Made by a program: the position numbers and the translations under genes. 19,608 nt of DNA from Lachnospiraceae bacterium UBA3814 (GTDB lineage: Bacteria > Bacillota > Clostridia > Lachnospirales > Lachnospiraceae): positions 14,581 to 34,188 of the forward strand of contig DFEA01000004.1 in the NCBI GenBank assembly GCA_002368575.1, read 5' to 3'. The notes under the pieces were generated by a model. It was not told the origin of the DNA, ran no database searches, and saw only the letters and a list, made by a program, of their open reading frames with translations. The first letter of the stretch is position 1. Each line of letters begins with the position of its first letter. Positions 13,961-19,608 of this stretch are shown one piece after another.

Positions 13961-15226
13961 ATGACTAATTTTCTTTTGCAGGATCTGATCCCTTCGGATG
14001 TATTACAGGAGCTTCAGGACGCATTTTCCGAGTATTCCGGAATGGCGTCTCTCATAACTGATGCCGCAGGCACTATGGTGACCTCCGGCAGCGGCTTTTC
14101 CAAATTCTGCAGTGAATATACCAGAAAATCCGAGAAGGGATGCAAAAACTGCGAGCAAAGCTGCCGTCACGGGGCTCTCATGACCCTGAAGAACGGCAGG
14201 CCAGTGGTGAACCAGTGTCATGCCGGTCTTATGGAATATGTGGCCCCCATACTCTTAAACGGGGAATTTCTGGGTTCCTTCATCGGCGGTCAGGTCAGGA
14301 CGGAGGAAACGGATGAGGAGTTTCTCTGGAAAAAGGCCCTGGAATACGGCATCGACCCTGATGAATACATTAAGGCGGCTGCGGAAACGAGGGTTGTGAG
14401 TGTTGAGGAGCTTGAGAGGACTGCCATGTTCCTTTCACGAATGGCGAATGCCCTGTCAAAGATCGCCTATCAGAGATATCTGATCTTCCAGAAGAACCAG
14501 AGCGTTGAGGATACCGCAAGGAACCAGTCGGAGTTTCTGACCCAGTTTGCGGATGATATGCAGAAGAATGTAAAGGAGCTCTTCCTTTACCTATCGGAAT
14601 CGGAAACCGGAGGCAGTACCGAGCATATCAAGAAGAATGTGGATCTGCTTCTGGCAAGGACAATGAAGCTCGGAACGCTTGTAGAGGACAGCGTTGAGTA
14701 TGTCAACGCCATGAACGGGATCTTTGAGCTTAACGAATCCGTATATGATATAAGAAGGATCGCCGAGCTCAAGATGAGCGAGGTCATTTCAAAGGCGGAG
14801 GAAAAGAACGATTCCCTTGATTTCAGGGTTGAGGACTCTGTTCCGCAGATGCTGATGGGGGATTCCGGGAGAGTCTCTACCATCATCGGAAAGCTTCTCG
14901 AAAACAGCATCCGCTATACCGAGGGAGGGATCGTTCACCTTATAATAGACTGCGAGAGGATATCATATTCAACGGTGATCGTGATCCACGTGATAGACGG
15001 AGGGGTAGGGATCGAAAAGAACCAGGCCGAATATATCAGGAATTACATGTCGAGCAGGGGCTTTTCCGATACTCATGACGAGGAATTTGAAATGTTAGGC
15101 TTCTCGCTGATAGGCTACTGCGTGAACGCAATGTCCGGAAGCATCGATCTTAAGAGCAGGCTTGGGGTCGGAACTGAATTCATAATAAGACTGCCTCAGC
15201 TGGAGGTGAACGGAGGCGAAGAATGA
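13961..15226 (+). CDS. PocR-domain sensor with histidine-kinase-like ATPase domain, phospho-histidine missing
   Basis: Cytoplasmic protein of 421 residues with no membrane segment. Residues about 5-170 are a PocR domain: LIPSDVLQELQDAFSEYSGM, a cysteine cluster (FCSEY, GCKNCEQSCRHG) and NQCHAGL, with GSFIGGQVR. PocR domains bind small molecules. A helical linker follows, then NQSEFLTQFADDMQKNV, which lines up with the HisKA phosphoacceptor helix (SEFLxNMSHExRTPL) but has Asp198 where the histidine belongs. Residues about 290-415 are a HATPase_c domain with N box LLENSIRYT (N315), G1 box DGGVGI (D346) and GVGTEFIIRL. ATP binding looks possible, autophosphorylation at the normal site does not. 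ATG 13961 is preferred over GTG 13958 because of the GAGGT spacing. It overlaps the EAL gene by 4 nt. Confidence 0.85.
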   Translation: MTNFLLQDLIPSDVLQELQDAFSEYSGMASLITDAAGTMVTSGSGFSKFCSEYTRKSEKGCKNCEQSCRHGALMTLKNGRPVVNQCHAGLMEYVAPILLNGEFLGSFIGGQVRTEETDEEFLWKKALEYGIDPDEYIKAAAETRVVSVEELERTAMFLSRMANALSKIAYQRYLIFQKNQSVEDTARNQSEFLTQFADDMQKNVKELFLYLSESETGGSTEHIKKNVDLLLARTMKLGTLVEDSVEYVNAMNGIFELNESVYDIRRIAELKMSEVISKAEEKNDSLDFRVEDSVPQMLMGDSGRVSTIIGKLLENSIRYTEGGIVHLIIDCERISYSTVIVIHVIDGGVGIEKNQAEYIRNYMSSRGFSDTHDEEFEMLGFSLIGYCVNAMSGSIDLKSRLGVGTEFIIRLPQLEVNGGEE

Positions 15227-16902
15227 GCAGGTTGGACATTCCGGGTTATTTAAGTGCTTTTTCGGAGCTTATAAGGGCAGCCGGCAATTCGGAGGAGCTT
15301 GTGGACAGGGATTTCTGTCAGGAGATCCAGAAGGTAGGCGCGTGTCTTGGTATATTTAAGGCAGAGCTCATGGTCATAGGCTATTCCTTTCCGGAGAATA
15401 TAGTGATATTTGAGACCGAGGGCGGCTGTAACCTCGCGCATACGAAGGTGGTGGAAAATGTAAGGTTCATTGCGAAAAAGCAGGTCCATACGATCCTTTA
15501 TCTGCAGAACAGTCCCGGAAACGGACAGACAGAGGAGATCGAGGCAGGCATAAGGAACCTGATCGAGATAATAGAGATACAGGCTGCCAAGGCTCTTAAC
15601 AGACGCAATGAAAATGAGTTGAAAAGGACGGACTCCGTAACGGAGGTAGCCACAGCCGAGTATTTTTATGAATATGCCGACAAGCTGTTCAAAAGCGGAG
15701 AGATAGCCGATTACGCGGCCTGCTCCTTTACCCTTAAGGGTATGGAGGAAATAAACCGCAAGCTCGATGCCCACAGCGGCAATATGCTTATGAAGACCTA
15801 CGTAAAAAGGCTTCAGGAGCTCATCGGGAAATTCGGCATCGTGGCAAGGAACAGCGGCATAAACTTCTCGGCGATCTTTTTAAAGGATAAAGCGAATGAG
15901 GTGATGGATTATCTCGCGGGGCAGGATATTTACCTTCCGGAGCTGGACGTGAGCCGCTTTATGAGCGCCTATGCGGGTTATTTTCTCTCAGCCGAGAACA
16001 GTCAGTCCCCGATGGAGCTCAATGATGTATTGAACATAGCCATACAGACGGCCAGGGAAAACGCGGGCAGTCCCTATATTATTTACGATGACAAGCTGAG
16101 ACAGCAGATAAACGACGCAAAGTATATTGAAAGCATATTTCAGGGAGCGCTTCAGGAGGAGGAGTTTTTCGTATATTATCAGCCCAAGGTCGAGACAAAG
16201 TCGTATCTGCTTGCGGGCGCCGAGGCTCTCTGCCGGTGGAAGCATGACGGCGAGATGATCCTGCCGTTTCGTTTCATCCCCGTGCTGGAGCAGAACGGAG
16301 AGATATGCAGGCTTGACTTTTACATGCTGGAGCATGTCTGCAGGGACATGCGCAGGTGGATAGACGGGGGCGGAAAGGCGGTAAGGGTTTCGGTGAACCT
16401 TTCCAGGCTTCATATGGGGAATCCGAACCTCTTAAAGAATATTCTTGAGATCATTGACAGCTATGACATCCCTCATCAGTATATTGAGATAGAGCTGACC
16501 GAAACGACTACGGAGGTGGACTATATCGAGCTGAAGAAGCTGGTCTCCGGGTTAAGGGACGCGGGCATCTTTACCTCGGTGGATGATTTCGGGGTGGGAT
16601 ATTCCTCGATGAACCTCTTGAGAGAGCTGCCGTGGAATATAATCAAGATCGACAGGAGCTTTATGCCTATAGGCGACAACAGCCAGGAGGATGAAAAGCG
16701 AAAGGTCATGCTCAAATCCGTTATCGGAATGACGCAGGCTCTGGGGCTTAAATGTATTGCCGAAGGGGTTGAGACCGTAGATCAGATAATCCTGCTTAAA
16801 AAGTATGGCTGCTATTTCGTCCAGGGCTACTATTTTGACAAGCCCCTGCCGGTGGAGGAATTTGAAACGAGGCTTTTACAGGAGTCACAGAATGATTTCT
16901 GA
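15223..16902 (+). CDS. Cyclic-di-GMP phosphodiesterase: degenerate GGDEF plus intact EAL
   Basis: Protein of 559 residues without membrane segments. Residues about 1-125 form an unassigned N-terminal sensor-like region. Residues about 145-290 look like a GGDEF domain whose signature is SGINF (211-215) in place of GGDEF, so no cyclase activity is expected. Residues about 300-555 are an EAL domain with all key residues: E334 in GAEALCRW, N392 in VNLSR, E424 and E427 in ELTE, D454-D455 in DDFGVGYSS, K475 in IKIDRSF, E514 in AEGVET and FVQGYYF. It should hydrolyse cyclic-di-GMP to pGpG with magnesium or manganese. ATGA overlap with the PocR gene, plus GGAGG 6 nt before the start, argue for coupled synthesis and a joint function. 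Confidence 0.9.
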   Translation: MSRLDIPGYLSAFSELIRAAGNSEELVDRDFCQEIQKVGACLGIFKAELMVIGYSFPENIVIFETEGGCNLAHTKVVENVRFIAKKQVHTILYLQNSPGNGQTEEIEAGIRNLIEIIEIQAAKALNRRNENELKRTDSVTEVATAEYFYEYADKLFKSGEIADYAACSFTLKGMEEINRKLDAHSGNMLMKTYVKRLQELIGKFGIVARNSGINFSAIFLKDKANEVMDYLAGQDIYLPELDVSRFMSAYAGYFLSAENSQSPMELNDVLNIAIQTARENAGSPYIIYDDKLRQQINDAKYIESIFQGALQEEEFFVYYQPKVETKSYLLAGAEALCRWKHDGEMILPFRFIPVLEQNGEICRLDFYMLEHVCRDMRRWIDGGGKAVRVSVNLSRLHMGNPNLLKNILEIIDSYDIPHQYIEIELTETTTEVDYIELKKLVSGLRDAGIFTSVDDFGVGYSSMNLLRELPWNIIKIDRSFMPIGDNSQEDEKRKVMLKSVIGMTQALGLKCIAEGVETVDQIILLKKYGCYFVQGYYFDKPLPVEEFETRLLQESQNDF

Positions 16903-16922
16903 TATCATATTATTTTTTTCGG

Positions 16923-16951
16923 TTGACAAGAATGATCATATCTGGTAATAT
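16923..16951 (+). promoter_or_regulatory. Promoter of tRNA-Gly
   Basis: TTGACA (16923-16928), 17 bp spacer, TAATAT (16946-16951), 40 bp before the tRNA. The perfect -35 fits a tRNA gene. A T-run at 16913-16919 just upstream follows the EAL gene without a convincing GC stem. Confidence 0.7.
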
Positions 16952-16991
16952 CCTTTTGTTGGAGTGATACATCAGTATTGCGAGTGGACAT

Positions 16992-17064
16992 GCGATAGTG
17001 GTACAGTTGGTAGTACGTCGCCTTGCCAAGGCGAAGATCGCGGGTTCGAGTCCCGTCTATCGCT
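16992..17064 (+). tRNA. tRNA-Gly (anticodon GCC)
   Basis: Complete 73-nt cloverleaf. Acceptor stem GCGATAG/CTATCGC with U73; D arm GTAC-AGTTGGTA-GTAC; anticodon stem TCGCC/GGCGA around TTGCCAA, anticodon GCC; T arm GCGGG-TTCGAGT-CCCGT with one G-T pair. CCA is not encoded and must be added. It reads GGC and GGT codons. It has its own promoter and terminator, so it is a single-gene unit. Confidence 0.97.
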
Positions 17065-17067
17065 TGA

Positions 17068-17100
17068 AGGATCCGGATGGTTCGGGTCCTTTTTCTTTTT
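17068..17100 (+). terminator. Intrinsic terminator of tRNA-Gly
   Basis: AGGATCCGGA (17068-17077), loop TGG, TTCGGGTCCT (17081-17090): 10 pairs including two wobbles, then a T-rich tail TTTTTCTTTTT to 17100. It starts 4 nt after the tRNA. Confidence 0.9.
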
Positions 17101-17260
17101 CCGAAATCACGGGTATAAAGGGAGGAGCCCGAAGGGCTTTTGTCGGGTAACTCAGGGGATGATGCCGGGGTCAAAAGCCGCACGGCACGCTTACCCCGCA
17201 CGATAAAACGAGCTGTTTTACGGCCCTTTGCCGGGCAGCTGATAAAAGGGGACTGGGCAT

Positions 17261-17674
17261 ATGGACGAGAATAACGGAAATTCCTGGACAAACGGCTTTG
17301 GAGACAGGGATCAGGGAGAAAACGGCGGCGGCAATTTCCGTGACAGCCGCGGCAATAACGGGAACGAAAACGCGGGAATGTCGATAGCCTCTCTTGTGTT
17401 TGGTATTCTTTCGGTGGTATGCTGCTGCACGGGGTGGTTCAGCCTTGTTTTTGCCGCGCTTGCACTGGTATTCGGAATAATAAGCGTGAGGAACGGCAAG
17501 GGAGGACGGGAGCTTGCCATAGCAGGGATGATCACCGGAGGCTGCGGACTGGTGCTGGCTGTGGTGATGCTCATATTTGCGGCGCTTGCCGCGGGGATCT
17601 CGGGGAATTTCCTGAAGGACAGCATCCGCTATTACGACCTTGAGGAGCTGTACGATCTTTACGATATGATATGA
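17261..17674 (+). CDS. DUF4190 small membrane protein
   Basis: Protein of 137 residues. The first 38 residues are polar and rich in Gly, Asn, Asp and Glu. Two hydrophobic parts follow, about 42-75 (with a CCC triplet at 54-56) and 86-112, separated by the polar NGKGGRELAIAGM stretch that is characteristic of the DUF4190 type. The tail RYYDLEELYDLYDMI is acidic and aromatic. Function is unknown; such proteins often sit beside other small membrane proteins. The ATG at 17261 follows AAAGGGG about 9 nt upstream. The gap 17101-17260 has a small AGCCC-GAA-GGGCT stem followed by TTTT (17126-17141) and no convincing promoter. It is followed after 37 nt by a DUF2752 gene and they may be co-transcribed. 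Confidence 0.8.
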   Translation: MDENNGNSWTNGFGDRDQGENGGGNFRDSRGNNGNENAGMSIASLVFGILSVVCCCTGWFSLVFAALALVFGIISVRNGKGGRELAIAGMITGGCGLVLAVVMLIFAALAAGISGNFLKDSIRYYDLEELYDLYDMI

Positions 17675-17711
17675 TCTGCCGCAAGCAGGTCGGCTCAGAC
17701 GGAGAAACAGG

Positions 17712-18137
17712 GTGAGGAACAGAAGGGCGCCGGAGGAGCAGCCGGTTTGCATCGCTTTATATAAGGCAGGGAAGGCTGTGCCTGTGCTTGCCCTCATTGC
17801 GTTTCTTTTGTATCATACGGGGGTGCTTGAGGGCCTGTATTCGGGAGGCTGCGCCTTTAAAAGGGCCACGGGGCTGTACTGCCCAGGGTGCGGAGGGACA
17901 AGGGCCCTTTGCTTCATGCTTTCGGGAGAGCTTTTAAAGAGCCTGTACTACCATCCCTCGGTTCTTTATTTTACGGTATTCTATATCGTCTTTATGCTTA
18001 AGGCGTTCATAAACAGGCACTGCCACGCGGGTACGCTCTCTGACAGGAGAGCGGCGGTCTTTATACTTGCGGGGGCAGGCCTTACCCTTCTTCAGTGGAT
18101 CGTAAAGCTCATACTTCTCCTGCACCTTAACGCGTAG
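17712..18137 (+). CDS. DUF2752 membrane protein
   Basis: Protein of 141 residues with predicted membrane segments at about 22-38, 83-98 and 113-135. The family signature CPGCGGTRALCFMLSGE (57-73) followed by the downstream HP (81-82) is present, so the DUF2752 call is firm. The cysteines in CPGC suggest metal binding or a thiol role, but no function is established. The start is GTG at 17712 with GGAG 7 nt upstream; no ATG fits. It is the second gene after DUF4190, and the gap of 37 nt has no promoter, so a two-gene unit is likely. The next gene is convergent, 97 nt away; that space contains GGGAAA/TTTCCC (18137-18162), a possible weak stem. Confidence 0.85.
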   Translation: MRNRRAPEEQPVCIALYKAGKAVPVLALIAFLLYHTGVLEGLYSGGCAFKRATGLYCPGCGGTRALCFMLSGELLKSLYYHPSVLYFTVFYIVFMLKAFINRHCHAGTLSDRRAAVFILAGAGLTLLQWIVKLILLLHLNA

Positions 18138-18234
18138 GGAAACGCTGATTAAAGCTTTTCCCGCGGTAAATTCGCGAGCGCTTGCACCCTTCCTATGTGA
18201 ATTTCTGCGCATCCCGACGGAGCTGTTCCGGTCA

Positions 18235-19098
18235 TCATTTCCGAAAGAATCTTCCCGAGGCGCCGCAGGGGAGAACAAAACCGGTTTCCGTAACGGGAAG
18301 CCCTATCTCGTCCGCTTCCACAACACCGTCATATTTTTTTGCCGCCGTCAGCCCGAGCATATAGGAGAGAACGGCAGGCTGAAGCCCTGTAGTATATGAA
18401 TTGATGAGGAAAAACAGGGGATCCTCCGAGAGCAGAAGGGTGCAGCGTTCTATCAGAGAAAAAACCGAATCCTCTAGCTTCCAGATCTCACCCCTGGGAC
18501 CCCTTCCGTAGGACGGAGGGTCCATGATCACCGCCTCATAATGATTGCCGCGTCTTATCTCTCTTTCCACGAATTTAAGACAGTCATCCACGAGCCACCT
18601 CACCGGAGCCTCCGAAAGTCCGCTTGAGAGCGCGTTTTCCTTCGCCCATGACACCATTCCCTTTGAGGCGTCCACATGGGTGACAGAAGCCCCTGCCCCG
18701 GCGCAGGCAAGAGTGGCTCCGCCGGTATAGGCAAAAAGATTGAGCACCCTTACGGGCCTTTGCGAGGCCTTGATGAGCCCGCTCATCCAGTCCCAGTTAA
18801 CGGCCTGTTCGGGGAAAACACCTGTATGCTTAAAGCTGAAGGGCTTAAGATTGAAGGTCAGGGATCGGTACCTGATGCTCCACTGACCGGGAAGATCATA
18901 GAATTCCCATTCTCCGCCCCCCTTAGAGCTTCTGTGATAATGCGCGTTCGGATGGCTCCAGGATGGACCTCTTCGCTCTGTCTGCCATATTACCTGCGGA
19001 TCGGGGCGTACAAGGGTATAACTTCCCCATCTTTCAAGCCTTTCTCCCTCCGAGGCGTCTAATATTTCAAAATCCTTCCAGCTGTCGGCTACCCACAT
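18235..19098 (-). CDS. Class I SAM-dependent methyltransferase, RlmI/RlmK-like
   Basis: Methyltransferase of about 287 residues related to the COG1092 rRNA cytosine/guanine methyltransferases. It has the SAM motif VLNLFAYTGGATLACAGAGA (118-137), the ribose-binding acid in VTHVDASKGMVSWAKENA and the catalytic-type MDPPSYGRGPRGE (192-204). The PUA domain found at the N-terminus of E. coli RlmI is missing; the N-terminal part is a smaller region with WGSYTLVRPDPQVIWQT. The target is most likely an RNA base, but which one is not clear. The ATG at 19098 is chosen because AGGAG lies 5 nt before it; a GTG ten codons upstream has no such site. It has a good own promoter and is convergent with DUF2752. 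Confidence 0.88.
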   Translation of the reverse strand: MWVADSWKDFEILDASEGERLERWGSYTLVRPDPQVIWQTERRGPSWSHPNAHYHRSSKGGGEWEFYDLPGQWSIRYRSLTFNLKPFSFKHTGVFPEQAVNWDWMSGLIKASQRPVRVLNLFAYTGGATLACAGAGASVTHVDASKGMVSWAKENALSSGLSEAPVRWLVDDCLKFVEREIRRGNHYEAVIMDPPSYGRGPRGEIWKLEDSVFSLIERCTLLLSEDPLFFLINSYTTGLQPAVLSYMLGLTAAKKYDGVVEADEIGLPVTETGFVLPCGASGRFFRK

Positions 19099-19187
19099 AT
19101 GAACTCCTGAGACTGCTGCGGCAAACACGATAAATGATCGCGTTTACCATAATTCATTGTATTAGGAAAAAGCATTTACCTGAACCA

Positions 19188-19216
19188 TATATATCATTTT
19201 TTACGTATCCAGTCAA
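19188..19216 (-). promoter_or_regulatory. Promoter of the methyltransferase gene
   Basis: On the minus strand TTGACT (19216-19211), 17 bp, TATATA (19193-19188); the leader to the ATG at 19098 would be about 83 nt. It is divergent from the symporter promoter, with 33 bp between the two -35 boxes. Confidence 0.65.
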
Positions 19217-19249
19217 TCAGGCATAAGGCGCCCCGCGAGCATTATATGC

Positions 19250-19278
19250 TTGTTAAAAGCGGTGATTTGGTTTATATT
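19250..19278 (+). promoter_or_regulatory. Promoter of the sodium:solute symporter gene
   Basis: TTGTTA (19250-19255), 17 bp, TATATT (19273-19278). The start would be about 19285, so the leader of about 140 nt contains the whole structured repeat copy C. Confidence 0.6.
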
Positions 19279-19316
19279 AGAGTGAGCTTTATGCACGTAT
19301 CATTTATGTTTATACC

Positions 19317-19399
19317 GCAGTGCCGCCGAAAGGAAGCTGTCAGCGGGGCTGACCGGCTTGCGGGCGAGCAGGGTGCGAGCTTATCTTCCCTGCCCGATT
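19317..19399 (+). repeat. Structured intergenic repeat, copy C, in the symporter leader
   Basis: Second full copy of the 85-bp repeat. Outer stem GCAG-T-GCCG (19317-19325) with CGGC-TTGC (19354-19361), inner hairpin GTCAG/CTGAC (19339-19343 with 19349-19353), and hairpin CGGG+CAGGG (19361-19373) with CCCTG+CCCG (19388-19396). The outer-stem bases differ from copy A but pairing is kept. It ends 11 bp before the GAGGAGG ribosome binding site of the symporter gene. Confidence 0.8.
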
Positions 19400-19425
19400 C
19401 TTGGTTTTATGAGGAGGATGAAAAA

Positions 19426-19608
19426 ATGACCGGTAATACTTTGGTTCTGGTTCTTGTCGCTTTCGGGGTATATCTGGCCGGAATGATCGCGATAGGAGCT
19501 CTTTATATGAAGGGAAACGCTACCTCAGAGGATTATTTCCTCGGGGGAAGAAACCTGAACGGATTTGTCGCGGCCCTGTCGGCGCAGGCTTCTGATATGA
19601 GCGGCTGG
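19426..19608 (+). CDS. Sodium:solute symporter, PutP-like (N-terminal part; runs off the window)
   Basis: The first 61 residues of a sodium:solute symporter family protein. The first membrane helix is LVLVLVAFGVYLAGMIAIGA, then YMKGNATSEDYFLGGRNLNG and the strongly conserved LSAQASDMSGW, the hallmark of PutP-type carriers that take up proline or related solutes with sodium. The full family length is about 500 residues, so the rest lies beyond the window. The ATG at 19426 is certain from GAGGAGG at 19411-19417, 8 nt before; another ATG at 19418 is in a different frame. A structured repeat sits in its leader. Confidence 0.92.
   Translation, partial: MTGNTLVLVLVAFGVYLAGMIAIGALYMKGNATSEDYFLGGRNLNGFVAALSAQASDMSGW

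Noticed and set aside
17126..17141. AGCCC-GAA-GGGCT stem followed by TTTT
   Set aside because: Only 5 bp with a short T-run, and a strong tRNA terminator lies just upstream; too weak to list as a terminator.
16964..17206. Open frame across the tRNA-Gly gene
   Set aside because: It covers the tRNA and its terminator; the cloverleaf explains the sequence.
18137..18162. GGGAAA/TTTCCC inverted repeat after DUF2752
   Set aside because: The stem is 6 bp with a 14-nt loop and no T-run; not convincing as a terminator.
19317..19399. Copy C as a known sodium-, proline- or cyclic-di-GMP-responsive riboswitch
   Set aside because: The position in a symporter leader is suggestive, but I could not match the conserved core of any riboswitch class I know, and the same element occurs before an unrelated gene.

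Overview
This 19.6-kb window looks like the chromosome of a Gram-positive, low-to-moderate-GC Clostridia member, most likely of the family Lachnospiraceae. The pointers are an RNase J / YlbF / MltG-like / TrmR / U32 string in Firmicutes order, an HU-RqcP pair, strong AGGAGG-type ribosome binding sites, heavy AGG and ATA codon use, and DUF4190 and DUF2752 membrane proteins. No phage, IS element, CRISPR array or rRNA is visible. The genus cannot be fixed from the sequence.

Layout. (1) 1-3822, plus strand: RNA metabolism and tRNA modification. It holds the 3' two-thirds of RNase J, a YlbF-family protein, a short membrane protein with only the N-terminal part of MltG, and a methyltransferase/hydroxylase pair (TrmR, TrhP) expected to make 5-methoxyuridine at tRNA position 34. 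(2) 3819-7888, plus strand, joined by a 4-nt overlap: four glycosyltransferases (GT2, GT2, GT4, GT2), the first two with C-terminal membrane segments. (3) 12817-7901, minus strand, convergent with block 2: an HDOD protein with a degenerate EAL domain, then GT2, GT4, an RmlD-like reductase and a PIG-L deacetylase. Blocks 2 and 3 together look like a surface-glycan locus, but no flippase, polymerase or priming transferase is seen. (4) 12818-13797: a divergent AT-rich control region with a long dyad, the HU gene with promoter, leader hairpin and terminator, and an RqcP-like S4 gene preceded by copies of a repeat. (5) 13961-16902: a PocR-domain pseudo-histidine-kinase translationally coupled to a GGDEF(degenerate)-EAL phosphodiesterase. 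(6) 16923-17100: a complete tRNA-Gly(GCC) unit with promoter and terminator. (7) 17261-18137: two small membrane proteins (DUF4190, DUF2752). (8) 19098-18235, minus strand: an RlmI-like methyltransferase. (9) 19250 to the end: promoter, a structured repeat in the leader, and the start of a sodium:solute symporter of the PutP type.

The least explained signal is an approximately 85-bp intergenic repeat with two full copies (13391-13476 and 19317-19399) and one partial copy (13481-13515). The full copies can form the same three stems although some paired bases differ, and they lie just upstream of rqcP and of the symporter gene. A second theme is cyclic-di-GMP-type signalling made largely of degenerate parts: an HDOD protein with a dead EAL heads a glycan operon, and a kinase-like sensor without its phospho-accepting histidine is paired with an intact EAL.
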